A stretch of DNA of 64,000 nt from Listeria goaensis (GCF_900186125.1 NZ_FYBQ01000007.1:88183-152182); one strand, 5' to 3'. Shown: positions 25,808 to 35,599, counted from the stretch's first letter. The notes: generated by a model not told the origin, from the sequence alone. A program made the numbers and translations.

Positions 25808-27694
25808 ATGCAAATTTATGATGCAGGACAATATGATGTTATTGTCGTTGGAGCTGGCCACGCAGGCGTTGAAGCAGGCTTAGCTAGCGGGCGTATGGGC
25901 GCAAAAACGCTCATGCTCACAATTAATTTGGATATGGTGGCATTCATGCCGTGTAATCCGTCTGTCGGCGGTCCCGCAAAAGGCGTTGTCGTACGCGAAA
26001 TCGATGCGCTCGGCGGCGAAATGGGACGTAACACGGATAAAACGTATGTGCAAATGCGCATGCTAAACACCGGAAAAGGCCCAGCAGTGCGCGCGCTCCG
26101 TGCACAGTCGGACAAATGGGATTATCAGCACGAAATGAAGCACACCATCGAAAAAGAGCCTAATATTACGCTAAAGCAAGGTCTCGTTGATCGCCTAGTC
26201 ATCGAAGACGGAGTTTGCAAAGGTGTCATTACAAATGGCGGTGCAAAATACACGGCGGATGCTGTCATTTTAACGACGGGTACTTTTTCGCGCGGTGAAA
26301 TTATTGTCGGCGAACTAAGATATTCCAGTGGTCCAAACAATCAGCAACCGTCCGTCAAGCTGTCCGAACACTTGGAGGAATTAGGCTTCATTTTAAGACG
26401 TTTTAAAACGGGCACCCCTCCGCGTGTCAAATCAAGTTCGATTGATTATTCGCAAGCAGAAATTCAACCGGGAGACGAAAACCCGCGTTCATTTAGCTTT
26501 GAAACAACTAGCATGGTGCTTGACCAATTGCCGTGTTGGCTCACTTACACAAATGAAGGCACACATACCATTATTAATGAAAATTTAAGTCGCTCGCCAA
26601 TGTTTACAGCCACGAAAAAAGGAACGGGCGCGCGTTATTGCCCGTCCATTGAAGACAAAATCGTGCGTTTTAGTGATAAGCCGCGCCATCAAATCTTCCT
26701 TGAACCGGAAGGTCGCAACACTGAAGAAGTTTATGTCCAAGGGCTTTCAACGAGCTTGCCAGAAGACGTTCAAGAAAAAATGCTTCGGACGATTCCGGGG
26801 CTTGAAAATGTTGAAATGATGCGTGTGGGCTACGCGATTGAATATGATGCGGTGATGCCTGACCAGCTCTGGCCATCGCTTGAAACGAAACTTATTCCGG
26901 GCTTGTTTACAGCCGGACAACTGAACGGCACGAGTGGTTATGAGGAAGCGGCCGGTCAAGGCCTGATGGCGGGAATTAACGCTTGCCGCAAGGTGCAAGG
27001 CAAGGACGCAATTATTCTAGGCCGCGACGAGGCGTATATTGGTGTTTTAATTGATGATTTGGTTACAAAGGGGACGGAGGAACCGTACCGTCTATTGACC
27101 TCTCGCGCAGAATACCGTTTACTGCTACGCCATGATAATGCGGATTTGCGCTTAACGGAAATTGGACATGAAATTGGTTTGATTTCGGATGCTCGCTACG
27201 CTCGCTTCCTAGAAAAGAAAGCCGAAATTGAAGCAGAAATCAAACGCCTCCAAAAGACGCGAATTAAGCCGACTGAGGAAGTCCAAGCGATGCTACGCAG
27301 TTTAGGTAGCGCCGAACTTAAAGATGGTATTTTAGCCGCAGATTTCTTGCGCCGTCCAGAATTGACATACGAAAAAATCATCCAAATTGTTCCACGTGAA
27401 ACAATTGCTTCACCGGATGTTGCAGAACAAGTGGAAATTCAAATCAAATATGAAGGCTACATCGAAAAGTCCTATCAGCAAGTTGAAAAAATGAAGCGCA
27501 TGGAAGACAAGAAAATCCCTGAAAATATTGATTATGACGCGATTTTCGGACTTGCGACAGAAGCGGTTGAAAAGCTCAAAAAAATTCGACCACTTTCCAT
27601 CGCACAAGCTAGCCGAATTAGCGGCGTCAACCCAGCAGATATTTCCATTTTGCTCGTTTATATTGAACAAGGAAAAATTGCGAAAGTGAAATAA
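25808..27694 (+). CDS. mnmG: tRNA uridine-5-carboxymethylaminomethyl modification enzyme MnmG (GidA)
   Basis: A 628-residue FAD/NADH enzyme, partner of MnmE. The FAD motif [10 protein letters not shown] is near residue 16, with [13 protein letters not shown], a second glycine-rich segment [18 protein letters not shown], and the helical C-terminal domain that binds MnmE and tRNA (ending [14 protein letters not shown]). It follows mnmE with an AAGGAG ribosome site. A one-mismatch parS lies inside it at 27388. Downstream is a terminator and then rsmG with separate expression. Confidence 0.98.
   Translation: MQIYDAGQYDVIVVGAGHAGVEAGLASGRMGAKTLMLTINLDMVAFMPCNPSVGGPAKGVVVREIDALGGEMGRNTDKTYVQMRMLNTGKGPAVRALRAQSDKWDYQHEMKHTIEKEPNITLKQGLVDRLVIEDGVCKGVITNGGAKYTADAVILTTGTFSRGEIIVGELRYSSGPNNQQPSVKLSEHLEELGFILRRFKTGTPPRVKSSSIDYSQAEIQPGDENPRSFSFETTSMVLDQLPCWLTYTNEGTHTIINENLSRSPMFTATKKGTGARYCPSIEDKIVRFSDKPRHQIFLEPEGRNTEEVYVQGLSTSLPEDVQEKMLRTIPGLENVEMMRVGYAIEYDAVMPDQLWPSLETKLIPGLFTAGQLNGTSGYEEAAGQGLMAGINACRKVQGKDAIILGRDEAYIGVLIDDLVTKGTEEPYRLLTSRAEYRLLLRHDNADLRLTEIGHEIGLISDARYARFLEKKAEIEAEIKRLQKTRIKPTEEVQAMLRSLGSAELKDGILAADFLRRPELTYEKIIQIVPRETIASPDVAEQVEIQIKYEGYIEKSYQQVEKMKRMEDKKIPENIDYDAIFGLATEAVEKLKKIRPLSIAQASRISGVNPADISILLVYIEQGKIAKVK
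27388..27403. other. parS-like site within mnmG (one mismatch)
   Basis: TGTTCCACGTGAAACA differs from perfect parS only at position 5 (C for T). Intragenic parS sites are usual near Firmicute origins. Confidence 0.75.
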
Positions 27695-27701
27695 GCTTAA
27701 G

Positions 27702-27752
27702 AAGCATTTAAACAGGTTTTAGCTTGGCTGATTCCGATTTAAATGCTTTTTT
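27702..27752 (+). terminator. Terminator after mnmG
   Basis: AAGCATTTAAA (27702-27712) and TTTAAATGCTT (27738-27748) flank a 25-base loop, which has its own CAG/CTG pairing, before a T run. Confidence 0.82.
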
Positions 27753-27826
27753 TGTTGGTATAGTCTAACAAGAATGCCCGAGTTATGATAAAATAAAATG
27801 GAAAATGATTGGAAAAGGGGAAGAAA

Positions 27827-28543
27827 ATGAATCCAGAACAATTTAAGGCTGCTCTTGCTGAAAAAGGCATTCTTTTAAATGAAGATCAAATGAATCAATT
27901 TGATTGTTACTATAAAACGCTGGTCGAATGGAATGAAAAGATGAATTTAACAGCAATCACTGAAAAACAAGACGTGTATTTGAAACATTTCTATGATTCG
28001 ATTTCGGCTGCTTTTTTTGTAGATTTTACAAATGTTAAATCTGTCTGTGATGTTGGGGCGGGCGCTGGTTTTCCAAGCATTCCACTTAAAATTTGCTTCC
28101 CACACCTTGAAGTTAGCATTGTCGATTCCCTCGCGAAACGAATTACATTTTTGAATCATTTGGCGGAACAAATGCAACTTGGAAATGTGAATTTCTATCA
28201 TGACCGTGCGGAAACATTCGGCCAAAACAAGGCACACCGGGCGCAGTTTGACCTCGTAACAGCTCGTGCCGTTGCGCGAATGAGTGTGTTGTCGGAGCTA
28301 TGCTTACCGCTTGTGAAAAAAGGCGGAGTTTTCCTTGCGATGAAGGCACAGCAGGCGGAGCAGGAGCTCGAAGTGGCTGCAAAGGCAATTTCTCTTTTTG
28401 GGGGAAAAGTGACGAATCATTTTGCGTTTGAACTTCCAGTTGAGCGAAGCGAACGAAATATATATGTCATTGAAAAAACAAAGGAAACACCGAATAAGTA
28501 TCCGCGTAAGGCGGGAACGCCGAATAAACAACCGATTGAGTAA
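27827..28543 (+). CDS. rsmG: 16S rRNA m7G527 methyltransferase RsmG (GidB)
   Basis: A 238-residue SAM-dependent methyltransferase for G527 of 16S rRNA. SAM-binding motif [13 protein letters not shown], then [11 protein letters not shown] and [11 protein letters not shown] typical of RsmG. The ATG at 27827, after GAAAAGGGG, is preferred to a TTG 18 bases earlier. The C-terminal tail is basic and proline-containing ([15 protein letters not shown]), as in other Bacillales. noc follows after 71 bases with its own likely -10 (TAAAAT). Confidence 0.97.
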   Translation: MNPEQFKAALAEKGILLNEDQMNQFDCYYKTLVEWNEKMNLTAITEKQDVYLKHFYDSISAAFFVDFTNVKSVCDVGAGAGFPSIPLKICFPHLEVSIVDSLAKRITFLNHLAEQMQLGNVNFYHDRAETFGQNKAHRAQFDLVTARAVARMSVLSELCLPLVKKGGVFLAMKAQQAEQELEVAAKAISLFGGKVTNHFAFELPVERSERNIYVIEKTKETPNKYPRKAGTPNKQPIE

Positions 28544-28614
28544 TGTTTTTCATTCTGCTAAAATAGAGGTAGGACTTAAAATGAGCGAACGAAGCTTGGA
28601 AAGGACGAAACTGC

Positions 28615-29469
28615 ATGGCTTTTTCACTATTTGGAAAAAAGGATAAAAATGAGAATAACGAAGCCGAAGAAATGAGTTTGCAAAAACATGTTGAAGAGCT
28701 GTCAATTGATTCCATTATACCTAACCAATTTCAACCGCGAACGGTTTTTAATCAAGATAAAATTGAAGAATTGGCTGAAACCATCCAAATTCACGGTTTA
28801 ATTCAGCCCATCGTAGTGCGCGAAATAAAAGATGGCGGCTATGAAATTATTGCTGGAGAAAGAAGGTATCGTGCGGCGCGCCATTTAAATTTAGAAAAAA
28901 TCCCTGCGATTATTCAGAATTTTAATGATGATGATACGGCTGCGATTGCATTAATTGAAAATTTGCAGCGCGAACAGTTGACGCCAATTGAGGAAGCGAA
29001 AGCGTATGATGCGCTTCTTGATATGCAAAGTGTGACGCAAGGCGATTTAGCCAAACAAGTTGGGAAGAGCCAATCGGCTATTGCGAATAAACTACGGCTT
29101 TTGAAGTTGCCTAAAGAGGTTCAGGACGCGGTTTTGGTGAAAGATATTTCTGAGAGGCATGCGCGTGCGCTTCTCGCTCTTGAAACAGAGGCGCAGCAAA
29201 CATTGGTTTTAAACGAAATTATCAAGCAAAATTTTAATGTGAAACAAACCGACCAACTTATTCAAGAAATTTTAACAAAAAAAGAAGAAGCTCCTAAGCC
29301 TAAAAAGCCACAAATTCGGGCTGTCAGTAAGGATGTTCGCATTGCGCTTAACACGATTAAAGAATCTGTTCAGCTGGTTCAAAAAAGTGGGTTAGACTTA
29401 GAAGTTAAAGAGCAGGAATCCGAGGAATTTTTTGAGATTACGATTCAGATTCCAAAAAATAAATCATAG
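28615..29469 (+). CDS. noc: Nucleoid occlusion protein Noc
   Basis: A 284-residue ParB paralogue that binds NBS sites and the membrane to stop division over the chromosome. The N-terminal amphipathic stretch [11 protein letters not shown] fits the membrane-targeting helix of B. subtilis Noc. The CTP-binding GERRYRA is at 81-87, followed by [10 protein letters not shown] and a helix-turn-helix at 140-162 ([16 protein letters not shown]) that reads the CCCGGG core. Two exact NBS sites are in the window at 22917 and 41779. The second ParB-like protein, at 31575, has the ParA-stimulating LGKGI start instead, which distinguishes the two. Confidence 0.95.
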   Translation: MAFSLFGKKDKNENNEAEEMSLQKHVEELSIDSIIPNQFQPRTVFNQDKIEELAETIQIHGLIQPIVVREIKDGGYEIIAGERRYRAARHLNLEKIPAIIQNFNDDDTAAIALIENLQREQLTPIEEAKAYDALLDMQSVTQGDLAKQVGKSQSAIANKLRLLKLPKEVQDAVLVKDISERHARALLALETEAQQTLVLNEIIKQNFNVKQTDQLIQEILTKKEEAPKPKKPQIRAVSKDVRIALNTIKESVQLVQKSGLDLEVKEQESEEFFEITIQIPKNKS

Positions 29470-29482
29470 GGAGGAATCTGTT

Positions 29483-29788
29483 ATGAAAATCGTGAAAATT
29501 ATTTGGCATATTATCGGAATTAGTTGCGCGGCAATGATTTTACCATCATTCGTATCTTCTATTACAACGGCTATCTTGAGCTTGCAACCGCAACGCATGG
29601 TTATTTTCTTTATGTACCCGATGATGACGAGTCGTGCGGCGTCTGAAGTGAGCACGGCAAGAGCATTTTTAAATATGGGATTAGGTTATTTAATGTACAT
29701 TGTTGCTTTCGTATATATTATCCTACTCGTACGTGATATTTATGGCTGGTATAAAAAAGCGAAAAAGTACGATGCAGCAAACAACTAG
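29483..29788 (+). CDS. Small membrane protein of unknown function
   Basis: A 101-residue protein with two or three hydrophobic helices (about residues 4-32, 37-48 and 65-87) and a basic C-terminal tail (WYKKAKKYDA). The ATG at 29483 follows GGGAGGAA. It sits 13 bases after noc and is likely co-transcribed with it. No motif reveals a function; its location between noc and parAB suggests, without proof, a tie to membrane-associated chromosome or division control. Confidence 0.75.
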   Translation: MKIVKIIWHIIGISCAAMILPSFVSSITTAILSLQPQRMVIFFMYPMMTSRAASEVSTARAFLNMGLGYLMYIVAFVYIILLVRDIYGWYKKAKKYDAANN

Positions 29789-29790
29789 AG

Positions 29791-29822
29791 GCAATCTTGC
29801 AAGGGATTGTTTTTCTTTTTTT
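29791..29822 (+). terminator. Weak terminator downstream of noc and the membrane protein
   Basis: GCAATC and GATTGT form a short stem followed by TTTTCTTTTTTT. Confidence 0.6.
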
Positions 29823-29894
29823 AGGGTATAGAAAAAGGAAAATGTAAAAAACAGATAAGAGATAAAGGAGGGAGCGGGTTAACCGCGCAGGTGT

Positions 29895-30632
29895 ATGGCT
29901 AAAATTGTTTTTGTAAAAGACGAACAAGGTGAATTTCAAGCGTATGACTTTGTACGCAACTTAATTCTTGAAGAACCTTTGATGGCAACGTTACTTCTTC
30001 AAGGGCTGTTACAATTGGAACAAGCGGAAACAAGAAAAATGAGTACTGGCAAGCAAATTTTACCAGATATTCATCTTACGATAGGGAAGAGCCAAGCGTA
30101 TTCCCTGCAAAGCACGCGTATTGAAACGTCCATCGACCAACCTATTCAAGAAATGAAAATTCATTTTAAAGATAAAAACTGCCGCCTTATTTATTTTACT
30201 GCCTTCTCAGAATCTGAAACATACTACTGTTTTGCTAAAGGATATTTCAAAGATAAGAACCCATTTACAGATAACATGGGAGCTTATCGTGAGGAAGCAA
30301 AACGAATTTTCCTAAGTCGTGTAAAGGCCGAGCTAAGCATTGGTATGAGCGACTATGATTTTAACACTTTAAAAGAACTTGCGTATGAAAACGAAGGTAT
30401 CGTTCACTATTTAGATAGTTTTTCTGCGAGACTAGGTCAATTTGTTTTTGCCAAGCGAATTGCTAAGAAGTGGTCTCAACTTGATATGGCGCTAAAATCA
30501 GACTTATCGCCAACAATTATCGAGCGTATTGAAGCAGGAGATCCAGATTTGACTTTGCGTATGTATCAAAAGGCTTGGCAGGCACTGGAAGTTAAGGCAA
30601 CATTTAATTTAAATGAAATCTCAGCGAAATAA
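29895..30632 (+). CDS. Uncharacterised protein with a C-terminal XRE-like helix-turn-helix
   Basis: A 245-residue protein located between noc and parA. Residues 1-180 are unfamiliar. Residues about 190-238 read as an XRE-type HTH: AKRIAKKWSQLDMA, then DLSPTIIERIEAGDPDLTL, then YQKAWQAL. The Shine-Dalgarno AAGGAGG lies 23 bases before the ATG, too far for normal use, with a small GCGG/CCGC hairpin between that could bring them together. A DNA-binding role near the origin is possible. Other Listeria carry a gene at this position, as far as I recall, but without a known function. Confidence 0.7.
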   Translation: MAKIVFVKDEQGEFQAYDFVRNLILEEPLMATLLLQGLLQLEQAETRKMSTGKQILPDIHLTIGKSQAYSLQSTRIETSIDQPIQEMKIHFKDKNCRLIYFTAFSESETYYCFAKGYFKDKNPFTDNMGAYREEAKRIFLSRVKAELSIGMSDYDFNTLKELAYENEGIVHYLDSFSARLGQFVFAKRIAKKWSQLDMALKSDLSPTIIERIEAGDPDLTLRMYQKAWQALEVKATFNLNEISAK

Positions 30633-30650
30633 TATGCTATAAATCCTTTA

Positions 30651-30675
30651 AGGGCGCCCTTTGTGGCGTCTTTTT
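30651..30675 (+). terminator. Terminator before parAB
   Basis: GGCGCC and GGCGTC form a short GC-rich stem with one G-T pair, followed by TTTTT. Confidence 0.7.
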
Positions 30676-30707
30676 ATGTGTTGTAAAACAATGGAATTCA
30701 GTTAAAA

Positions 30708-30723
30708 TGTTTCACGTGAAACA
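30708..30723. other. parS site upstream of parA (perfect)
   Basis: TGTTTCACGTGAAACA, 98 bases before the parA start and upstream of a TAAAAT -10-like hexamer. Spo0J/ParB bound here could both partition DNA and affect parAB transcription. Confidence 0.95.
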
Positions 30724-30820
30724 TTTTTTTGAAGAAATATAAGACGAAATCAAAAAGTTTTGGTAAAATAGAAAAGAAGATATATATTTCAGCAAGTAGA
30801 TAAGGGTTGGTGAGAAAAAA

Positions 30821-31582
30821 GTGACCAAAGTTATTGCATTAGCAAATCAAAAGGGTGGTGTAGGAAAGACTACATCTTCAGTTAATTTGAGTTCAAGCCT
30901 GGCTTTCTTAGGAAAGAAGGTTTTGCTTGTGGACATTGATCCACAAGGGAATGCTTCGAGTGGAGTGGGCATTAATAAAGGCGAGATTACAAATTGTGTT
31001 TATAATGTTCTCGTTGATGATGTTCCAATTCAAGAAGTTAGACAGAAGACAGAATTAGATAATCTGGATGTCGTTCCGGCTACTATTCAGCTTGCTGGGG
31101 CAGAAGTGGAATTGGTACCAGCTATCTCTAGAGAAATCCGGCTTAAAAAAGCAATTGATACGCTGAAAGAAGAGTACGATTACATTATAATTGATTGTCC
31201 ACCATCATTAGGACTATTAACTTTAAATGCGCTCACTGCATCAGATTCTGTGCTTATTCCAGTTCAATGCGAATATTATGCGCTAGAAGGGCTTAGCCAG
31301 TTGTTAAATACAATCCGAATTGTACAGAAGCATTTAAATGCAGATTTGCAAATTGAGGGAGTACTTCTAACCATGCTAGATGCGCGAACGAATTTAGGTC
31401 TTCAAGTCATTGAAGAAGTTAAAAAATATTTCCAAAATAAAGTGTTTGATATAATCATTCCGAGAAATATTCGACTTAGTGAAGCGCCTAGCCACGGGAA
31501 ACCGATTCTTCTATACGACGCAAAATCAAAAGGGGCAGAAGTTTATTTAGAACTAGCGAAGGAAGTGATTTCGCATGGCTAA
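30821..31582 (+). CDS. parA: Chromosome partitioning ATPase ParA (Soj)
   Basis: A 253-residue deviant-Walker ATPase. KGGVGKTT is at residues 11-18, with VLLVDIDPQGNAS and YIIIDCPPSLG as Walker A' and B. It binds DNA as an ATP dimer and drives segregation and DnaA control with ParB. It starts with GTG. It overlaps parB by eight bases. Its length and motifs match B. subtilis Soj. The N-terminus has no extended regulatory domain. Confidence 0.97.
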   Translation: MTKVIALANQKGGVGKTTSSVNLSSSLAFLGKKVLLVDIDPQGNASSGVGINKGEITNCVYNVLVDDVPIQEVRQKTELDNLDVVPATIQLAGAEVELVPAISREIRLKKAIDTLKEEYDYIIIDCPPSLGLLTLNALTASDSVLIPVQCEYYALEGLSQLLNTIRIVQKHLNADLQIEGVLLTMLDARTNLGLQVIEEVKKYFQNKVFDIIIPRNIRLSEAPSHGKPILLYDAKSKGAEVYLELAKEVISHG

Positions 31583-32420
31583 AGGCCTTGGTAAAGGTAT
31601 AAATGCACTTTTTAATACAGTGGATACGAATGAAGAAGCAGTTGTTTTTGTTGCAACTCAGAAAATCGAAGCAAATCCATTTCAGCCAAGAAAGAATTTT
31701 GATAAGAAGGCCATCAATGAATTGCGGGATTCAATTAAGACGCACGGTGTTTTACAGCCCATTATTTTACGCCAAATTGATGACAAGTATCAAATTGTAG
31801 TAGGTGAACGACGTTTCAGAGCTTCCAAAGCGGCGAATTTAGAAGAAATACCAGCTGTTGTACGCCAACTTAGCGATGTTGAATTAATGGAGCTTTCCGT
31901 TATAGAAAACTTACAACGTGAAGACTTGTCTCCGCTAGAAGAGGCCGAATCATACGCATTTTTAATGGAGAATTTAAAATTAACACAAGCCAGATTAGCG
32001 GAACGTGTTGGGAAAAGTCGTCCGTATATTGCTAATTTTATCAGGTTGTTAACTTTACCAGATGAAGTTCAAGATATGCTGCGAGATGGCTCGTTATCAG
32101 TTGGACATAGTCGGGCGTTGCTAGGTTTAAAAGCAAAGAAAAACATTTTACCGCTTGCGAAAAAAACGGTGAAAGATGGCTTGACTGTTAGACAGTTAGA
32201 GAAACTAGTTACGGAAACAAATGAGAATGTTTCACGTGAAACATTAAAGCCTAAGAAGATACCAGCTTATATTCGCGAAAGTGAAGATCGATTGCGGAGT
32301 AAATTTGGAACAGCAGTTAATATTAAACGCCGAGATAAAAAAGGAAAGATTGAAATCGAATTTTTGTCGGACGACGATTTGAACAGGATTTTAGATATTT
32401 TAGATATCGATTTGGATTAA
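31575..32420 (+). CDS. parB: Chromosome partitioning protein ParB (Spo0J)
   Basis: A 281-residue parS-binding CTPase clamp. The N-terminus MAKGLGKGINALF holds the LG(K/R)G segment that stimulates the ParA ATPase. GERRFRA, the CTP site, is at 77-83, followed by ENLQREDLSPLEEA and the HTH (TQARLAERVGKSRPYIANFIRLL). The C-terminus is a leucine-rich dimerisation segment (LNRILDILDIDLD). A perfect parS lies within the gene at 32228, as in B. subtilis spo0J. Confidence 0.97.
   Translation: MAKGLGKGINALFNTVDTNEEAVVFVATQKIEANPFQPRKNFDKKAINELRDSIKTHGVLQPIILRQIDDKYQIVVGERRFRASKAANLEEIPAVVRQLSDVELMELSVIENLQREDLSPLEEAESYAFLMENLKLTQARLAERVGKSRPYIANFIRLLTLPDEVQDMLRDGSLSVGHSRALLGLKAKKNILPLAKKTVKDGLTVRQLEKLVTETNENVSRETLKPKKIPAYIRESEDRLRSKFGTAVNIKRRDKKGKIEIEFLSDDDLNRILDILDIDLD
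32228..32243. other. parS site within parB (perfect)
   Basis: TGTTTCACGTGAAACA lies in the parB coding region and encodes part of NVSRETLK. Confidence 0.95.
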
Positions 32421-32446
32421 AGGAGTTCTTGGAAGGGTGAGTGAGT

Positions 32447-32653
32447 TTGGATAAATTAGATTTTGGTTTAAACGATATTGTTGAAATGAAAAAACCTCAC
32501 CCTTGTGGGGAAAATAAATTTCAAATTATTCGGATGGGAATGGATATTCGGATAAAGTGTGTTGGTTGTGGGCATAGCGTGATGCTGCCAAGACGAGAGT
32601 TTGAGCGTAAAGTGAAGAAAATAGTTACAAAATTTGAAGAATCTGGATCTTAG
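32447..32653 (+). CDS. DUF951 family small zinc-binding-like protein
   Basis: A 68-residue DUF951 protein with the family core VEMKKPHPCG, IRMGMDIRIKC and CGHSVMLPRREFE. The conserved Cys residues (PHPCG, KCVGCG) suggest metal binding. It almost always follows parB in Firmicutes, as here. I chose the TTG at 32447, which has AAGGG nine bases upstream; the GTG at 32441 would leave only three bases to that site. Function unknown. Confidence 0.85.
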   Translation: MDKLDFGLNDIVEMKKPHPCGENKFQIIRMGMDIRIKCVGCGHSVMLPRREFERKVKKIVTKFEESGS

Positions 32654-32672
32654 AATCTAGATTCTTTTTTTA
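32637..32672 (+). terminator. Terminator after the parAB-DUF951 operon
   Basis: AAGAATCT and AGATTCTT arms, overlapping the stop region, precede a run of T. Confidence 0.75.
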
Positions 32673-32710
32673 AGTTGAAATAGTTGAATAATTAAATGGC
32701 CTACCTTACA

Positions 32711-32725
32711 CTATAATTAGTATCA
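32711..32725 (+). promoter_or_regulatory. Catalase promoter with probable PerR box
   Basis: CTATAATTAGTATCA matches the 15-bp PerR consensus (TTATAATNATTATAA) at about 11 of 14 defined positions and overlaps the -10 TATAAT at 32712-32717. Peroxide induction through PerR would be expected. Confidence 0.55.
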
Positions 32726-32760
32726 TTTAATAATTATTTTAAACAGATGGAGGGGTAAAC

Positions 32761-34227
32761 ATGAATGATAAAAAAGATTTGACAACAAATCAAGGTGTTC
32801 CGATTGGTGATAATCAAAACTCGATGACTGCGGGACTCAAAGGACCTACTTTGCTAGAGGATTATGTATTAATTGAAAAACTAGCCCATTTTGATAGAGA
32901 ACGTGTTCCAGAGCGTGTTGTGCATGCGAGAGGAGCAGGCGCACACGGGAAATTTGTTGTTAAGAATAGTATGAAAAAATATACTATGGCGCACTTTCTT
33001 CAAGAAGAAGGACAGGAGACCGAAGTGTTTGCTCGTTTTTCAACAGTTATTCACGGATTGCATTCTCCTGAAACGCTTCGAGACCCGCGCGGATTTTCAG
33101 TTAAGTTTTATACAGAAGAAGGGAACTATGATTTTGTAGGTAATAATTTACCAGTTTTCTTTATTCGTGATGCTATTAAATTTCCAGATGTAATCCACTC
33201 GCTTAAGCCAGATCCGCGAACAAATATTCAAGACCCAAACCGTTATTGGGACTTCATCAGTTTGACGCCAGAAGCGATTACGATGATTACATACTTATTC
33301 AGTGACGAAGGAACACCTGCTTCTTATAGGGAAATTAGGGGTTCAAGTGTACACGCGTTTAAATGGATAAACGAAGAAGGAAAAACGGTATACGTAAAAT
33401 TGCGTTGGCAACCAAAAGCGGGGATTGTCAATCTATCAACCGAACAAGCCTCTCAAATTCAGGCGAAAGAATTCAACCATGCGTCACGTGACCTATATGA
33501 AGCCATTGAAGCAGGTAATTATCCGGAGTGGGATTTATATGTGCAAGTATTAGATCCAGCTGACCTTGATAAATTTGATTTCAATCCACTAGATGCTACG
33601 AAAGACTGGTTTGAAGATGTTTTCCCATATGAATTAGTCGGAACGCTCCAATTAAATCGTAACCCTGAAAATATTTTCGCGGAAACGGAATCGGTTGGAT
33701 TTAATCCGGGAGTGCTTGTAAGAGGTATGCTACCGTCGGAGGATCGCTTATTGCAAGGTCGTTTATTTTCGTATTCAGATACGCAGCGGCACCGTGTGGG
33801 ACCAAATTATTTGCAATTGCCGATAAATAGCCCGAAAACACCTGTGCAAAATAATCAACGTGATGGGGCAATGCCATTTAAACAACAGACGAGTGGTATT
33901 AATTTTGAACCAAATAGTTATGAGACGGAGCCAAAAGAAAATCCAACTTATATTGAGCCAGAGCAAGAAATACGAGGTCATGTTGCTGGCCGCCTTGAAG
34001 CGGAGAAGAAAAATAATTTTGGACATGCGAAAGAAGTGTGGCATCGTTATACGGAAGCGGAGCGTGACGCGCTTGTTAAAAATATTGTTGATGACTGGGA
34101 AACTGTCCGTGAAGATATTAAAGTGCGCAACTTGCGCAACTTCTATCAAGCTGAACCCGAGTTTGCAGCTCGAGTTGCAGCCGGAACAGGTATTGATTTA
34201 GAAAAACATATTACAGATTTAAAATGA
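32761..34227 (+). CDS. kat: Monofunctional haem catalase
   Basis: A 488-residue small-subunit catalase. The distal His is in RVVHARGAGAHG (about residues 54-65), with FSTV and the Asn-bearing DPRGFSVKFYTEEGNYDFVGNN, and the proximal haem Tyr in RLFSYSDTQRHR. It detoxifies hydrogen peroxide in the cytoplasm. A GGAGGGG ribosome site precedes the ATG. It is monocistronic between two terminators and has a PerR-like operator. Length and motifs match clade 3 catalases such as Listeria Kat. Confidence 0.97.
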   Translation: MNDKKDLTTNQGVPIGDNQNSMTAGLKGPTLLEDYVLIEKLAHFDRERVPERVVHARGAGAHGKFVVKNSMKKYTMAHFLQEEGQETEVFARFSTVIHGLHSPETLRDPRGFSVKFYTEEGNYDFVGNNLPVFFIRDAIKFPDVIHSLKPDPRTNIQDPNRYWDFISLTPEAITMITYLFSDEGTPASYREIRGSSVHAFKWINEEGKTVYVKLRWQPKAGIVNLSTEQASQIQAKEFNHASRDLYEAIEAGNYPEWDLYVQVLDPADLDKFDFNPLDATKDWFEDVFPYELVGTLQLNRNPENIFAETESVGFNPGVLVRGMLPSEDRLLQGRLFSYSDTQRHRVGPNYLQLPINSPKTPVQNNQRDGAMPFKQQTSGINFEPNSYETEPKENPTYIEPEQEIRGHVAGRLEAEKKNNFGHAKEVWHRYTEAERDALVKNIVDDWETVREDIKVRNLRNFYQAEPEFAARVAAGTGIDLEKHITDLK

Positions 34228-34238
34228 AAGTAAACTGA

Positions 34239-34267
34239 CGAGCCGGTTTTAACTGGCTTGTTTTTTT
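34239..34267 (+). terminator. Terminator after catalase
   Basis: AGCCGGTT and AACTGGCT stem (one G-T pair), then TTTTTTT. Confidence 0.87.
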
Positions 34268-34375
34268 ATGGGAGGGTGGTATTTTAGGGGAAAAACCTTT
34301 ATAATGTTACTTAGTGAAAATAAACGAGACTAACTCGTTTTGTATGTTAATAACTAACAAAGGAGCAATTTAAAC

Positions 34376-35476
34376 ATGGCATTAACAGCTGGTATTGTGG
34401 GGCTTCCCAATGTAGGGAAATCTACACTTTTCAATGCAATTACGAAAGCTGGGGCGGAAGCAGCCAATTATCCTTTCGCAACAATTGATCCAAATGTAGG
34501 AATTGTAGAAGTTCCTGATGAACGTTTAAATAAATTAACTGAACTTGTAGAACCTAAAAAGACGGTACCAACTACGTTTGAATTCACCGATATTGCTGGG
34601 ATTGTAAAAGGAGCAAGTAAAGGTGAGGGGCTTGGTAATAAATTTTTATCTCACATTCGCCAAGTGGACGCAATTTGTCATGTGACACGTTGTTTTGAAG
34701 ATGAAAATATTACACACGTTGAAGGCCGAGTTGATCCGCTAGACGATATTTCAACAATCAATTTAGAGCTGATTTTAGCAGACCTTGAAACGGTTGATAA
34801 GCGAATTGGTCGTGTGGAGAAACTTGCAAAGCAGAAAGACAAGGACGCTGTCGCTGAATTTAACGTGCTTTCTAAGCTAAAAGATGCTTTTGAGAACGAT
34901 AAACCAGCACGTGCAGTGGAATTTAATGAAGAGGAAGACAAAATCGTCAAGAACCTTTTCCTTTTAACTAAAAAGCCTGTTCTTTATGTTGCGAATGTGA
35001 GTGAAGAAGACGTGGCTGACCCGTCTAGCAATCCTTATGTGCAAAAAGTGCAGGAATTCGCGGCTAGCGAAGGCTCAGAAGTTATTGCAGTATGCGCGCG
35101 CGCTGAGGAAGAAATTGCGGAACTTGAAGACGAAGATAAGCGTGAATTTTTAGAAGCGCTTGGCATTGAAGAATCTGGCTTGGATAAATTAATTCGTTCT
35201 GCATATTCATTACTGGGATTAGCAACGTATTTCACTGCTGGCGTGCAAGAAGTACGTGCATGGACTTTCCGTAAGGGTATGAAGGCGCCGCAATGTGCGG
35301 GAATTATCCATACAGACTTTGAGCGCGGCTTTATTCGTGCCGAAGTGGTTGCATATGATGCACTCGTTGAATACGGCTCAGAGCAAGCGGCTAAAGAGGC
35401 TGGGAAAGTTCGTCTGGAGGGAAAAGAATACCTTATGCAAGATGGGGACGTTGTCCACTTCCGATTTAACGTATAA
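34376..35476 (+). CDS. ychF: Redox-responsive ATPase YchF/OLA1
   Basis: A 366-residue Obg-related P-loop protein. GLPNVGKSTLFN (about 7-18) is the G1 motif, followed by YPFATIDPN (switch) and DIAGIVKGASKGEGLGN. The G4 position is NVSEED rather than NKxD, the change that makes YchF prefer ATP. A coiled-coil insert and a C-terminal TGS domain (EVRAWTFRKGMKAPQCAGIIHTDFERGF..) follow. It interacts with ribosomes and affects oxidative stress responses in other bacteria. A parS site sits two bases after the stop. Confidence 0.96.
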   Translation: MALTAGIVGLPNVGKSTLFNAITKAGAEAANYPFATIDPNVGIVEVPDERLNKLTELVEPKKTVPTTFEFTDIAGIVKGASKGEGLGNKFLSHIRQVDAICHVTRCFEDENITHVEGRVDPLDDISTINLELILADLETVDKRIGRVEKLAKQKDKDAVAEFNVLSKLKDAFENDKPARAVEFNEEEDKIVKNLFLLTKKPVLYVANVSEEDVADPSSNPYVQKVQEFAASEGSEVIAVCARAEEEIAELEDEDKREFLEALGIEESGLDKLIRSAYSLLGLATYFTAGVQEVRAWTFRKGMKAPQCAGIIHTDFERGFIRAEVVAYDALVEYGSEQAAKEAGKVRLEGKEYLMQDGDVVHFRFNV

Positions 35477-35478
35477 AG

Positions 35479-35494
35479 TGTTTCACGTGAAACA
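35479..35494. other. parS site after ychF (perfect)
   Basis: TGTTTCACGTGAAACA, starting two bases after the ychF stop. Confidence 0.95.
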
Positions 35495-35515
35495 AAAGCT
35501 TACTATTTTAGTTAA

Positions 35516-35546
35516 AACTCGACTGGATTTAGCCGGTCGGGTTTTT
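35516..35546 (+). terminator. Terminator after ychF
   Basis: AACTCGACTGG and CCGGTCGGGTT pair with two G-T pairs, then TTTTTC. Confidence 0.82.
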
Positions 35547-35599
35547 CTTTATAGACAATCTTAAACCATATGTAACTTAAATTTAAAACAATAAAAAGA

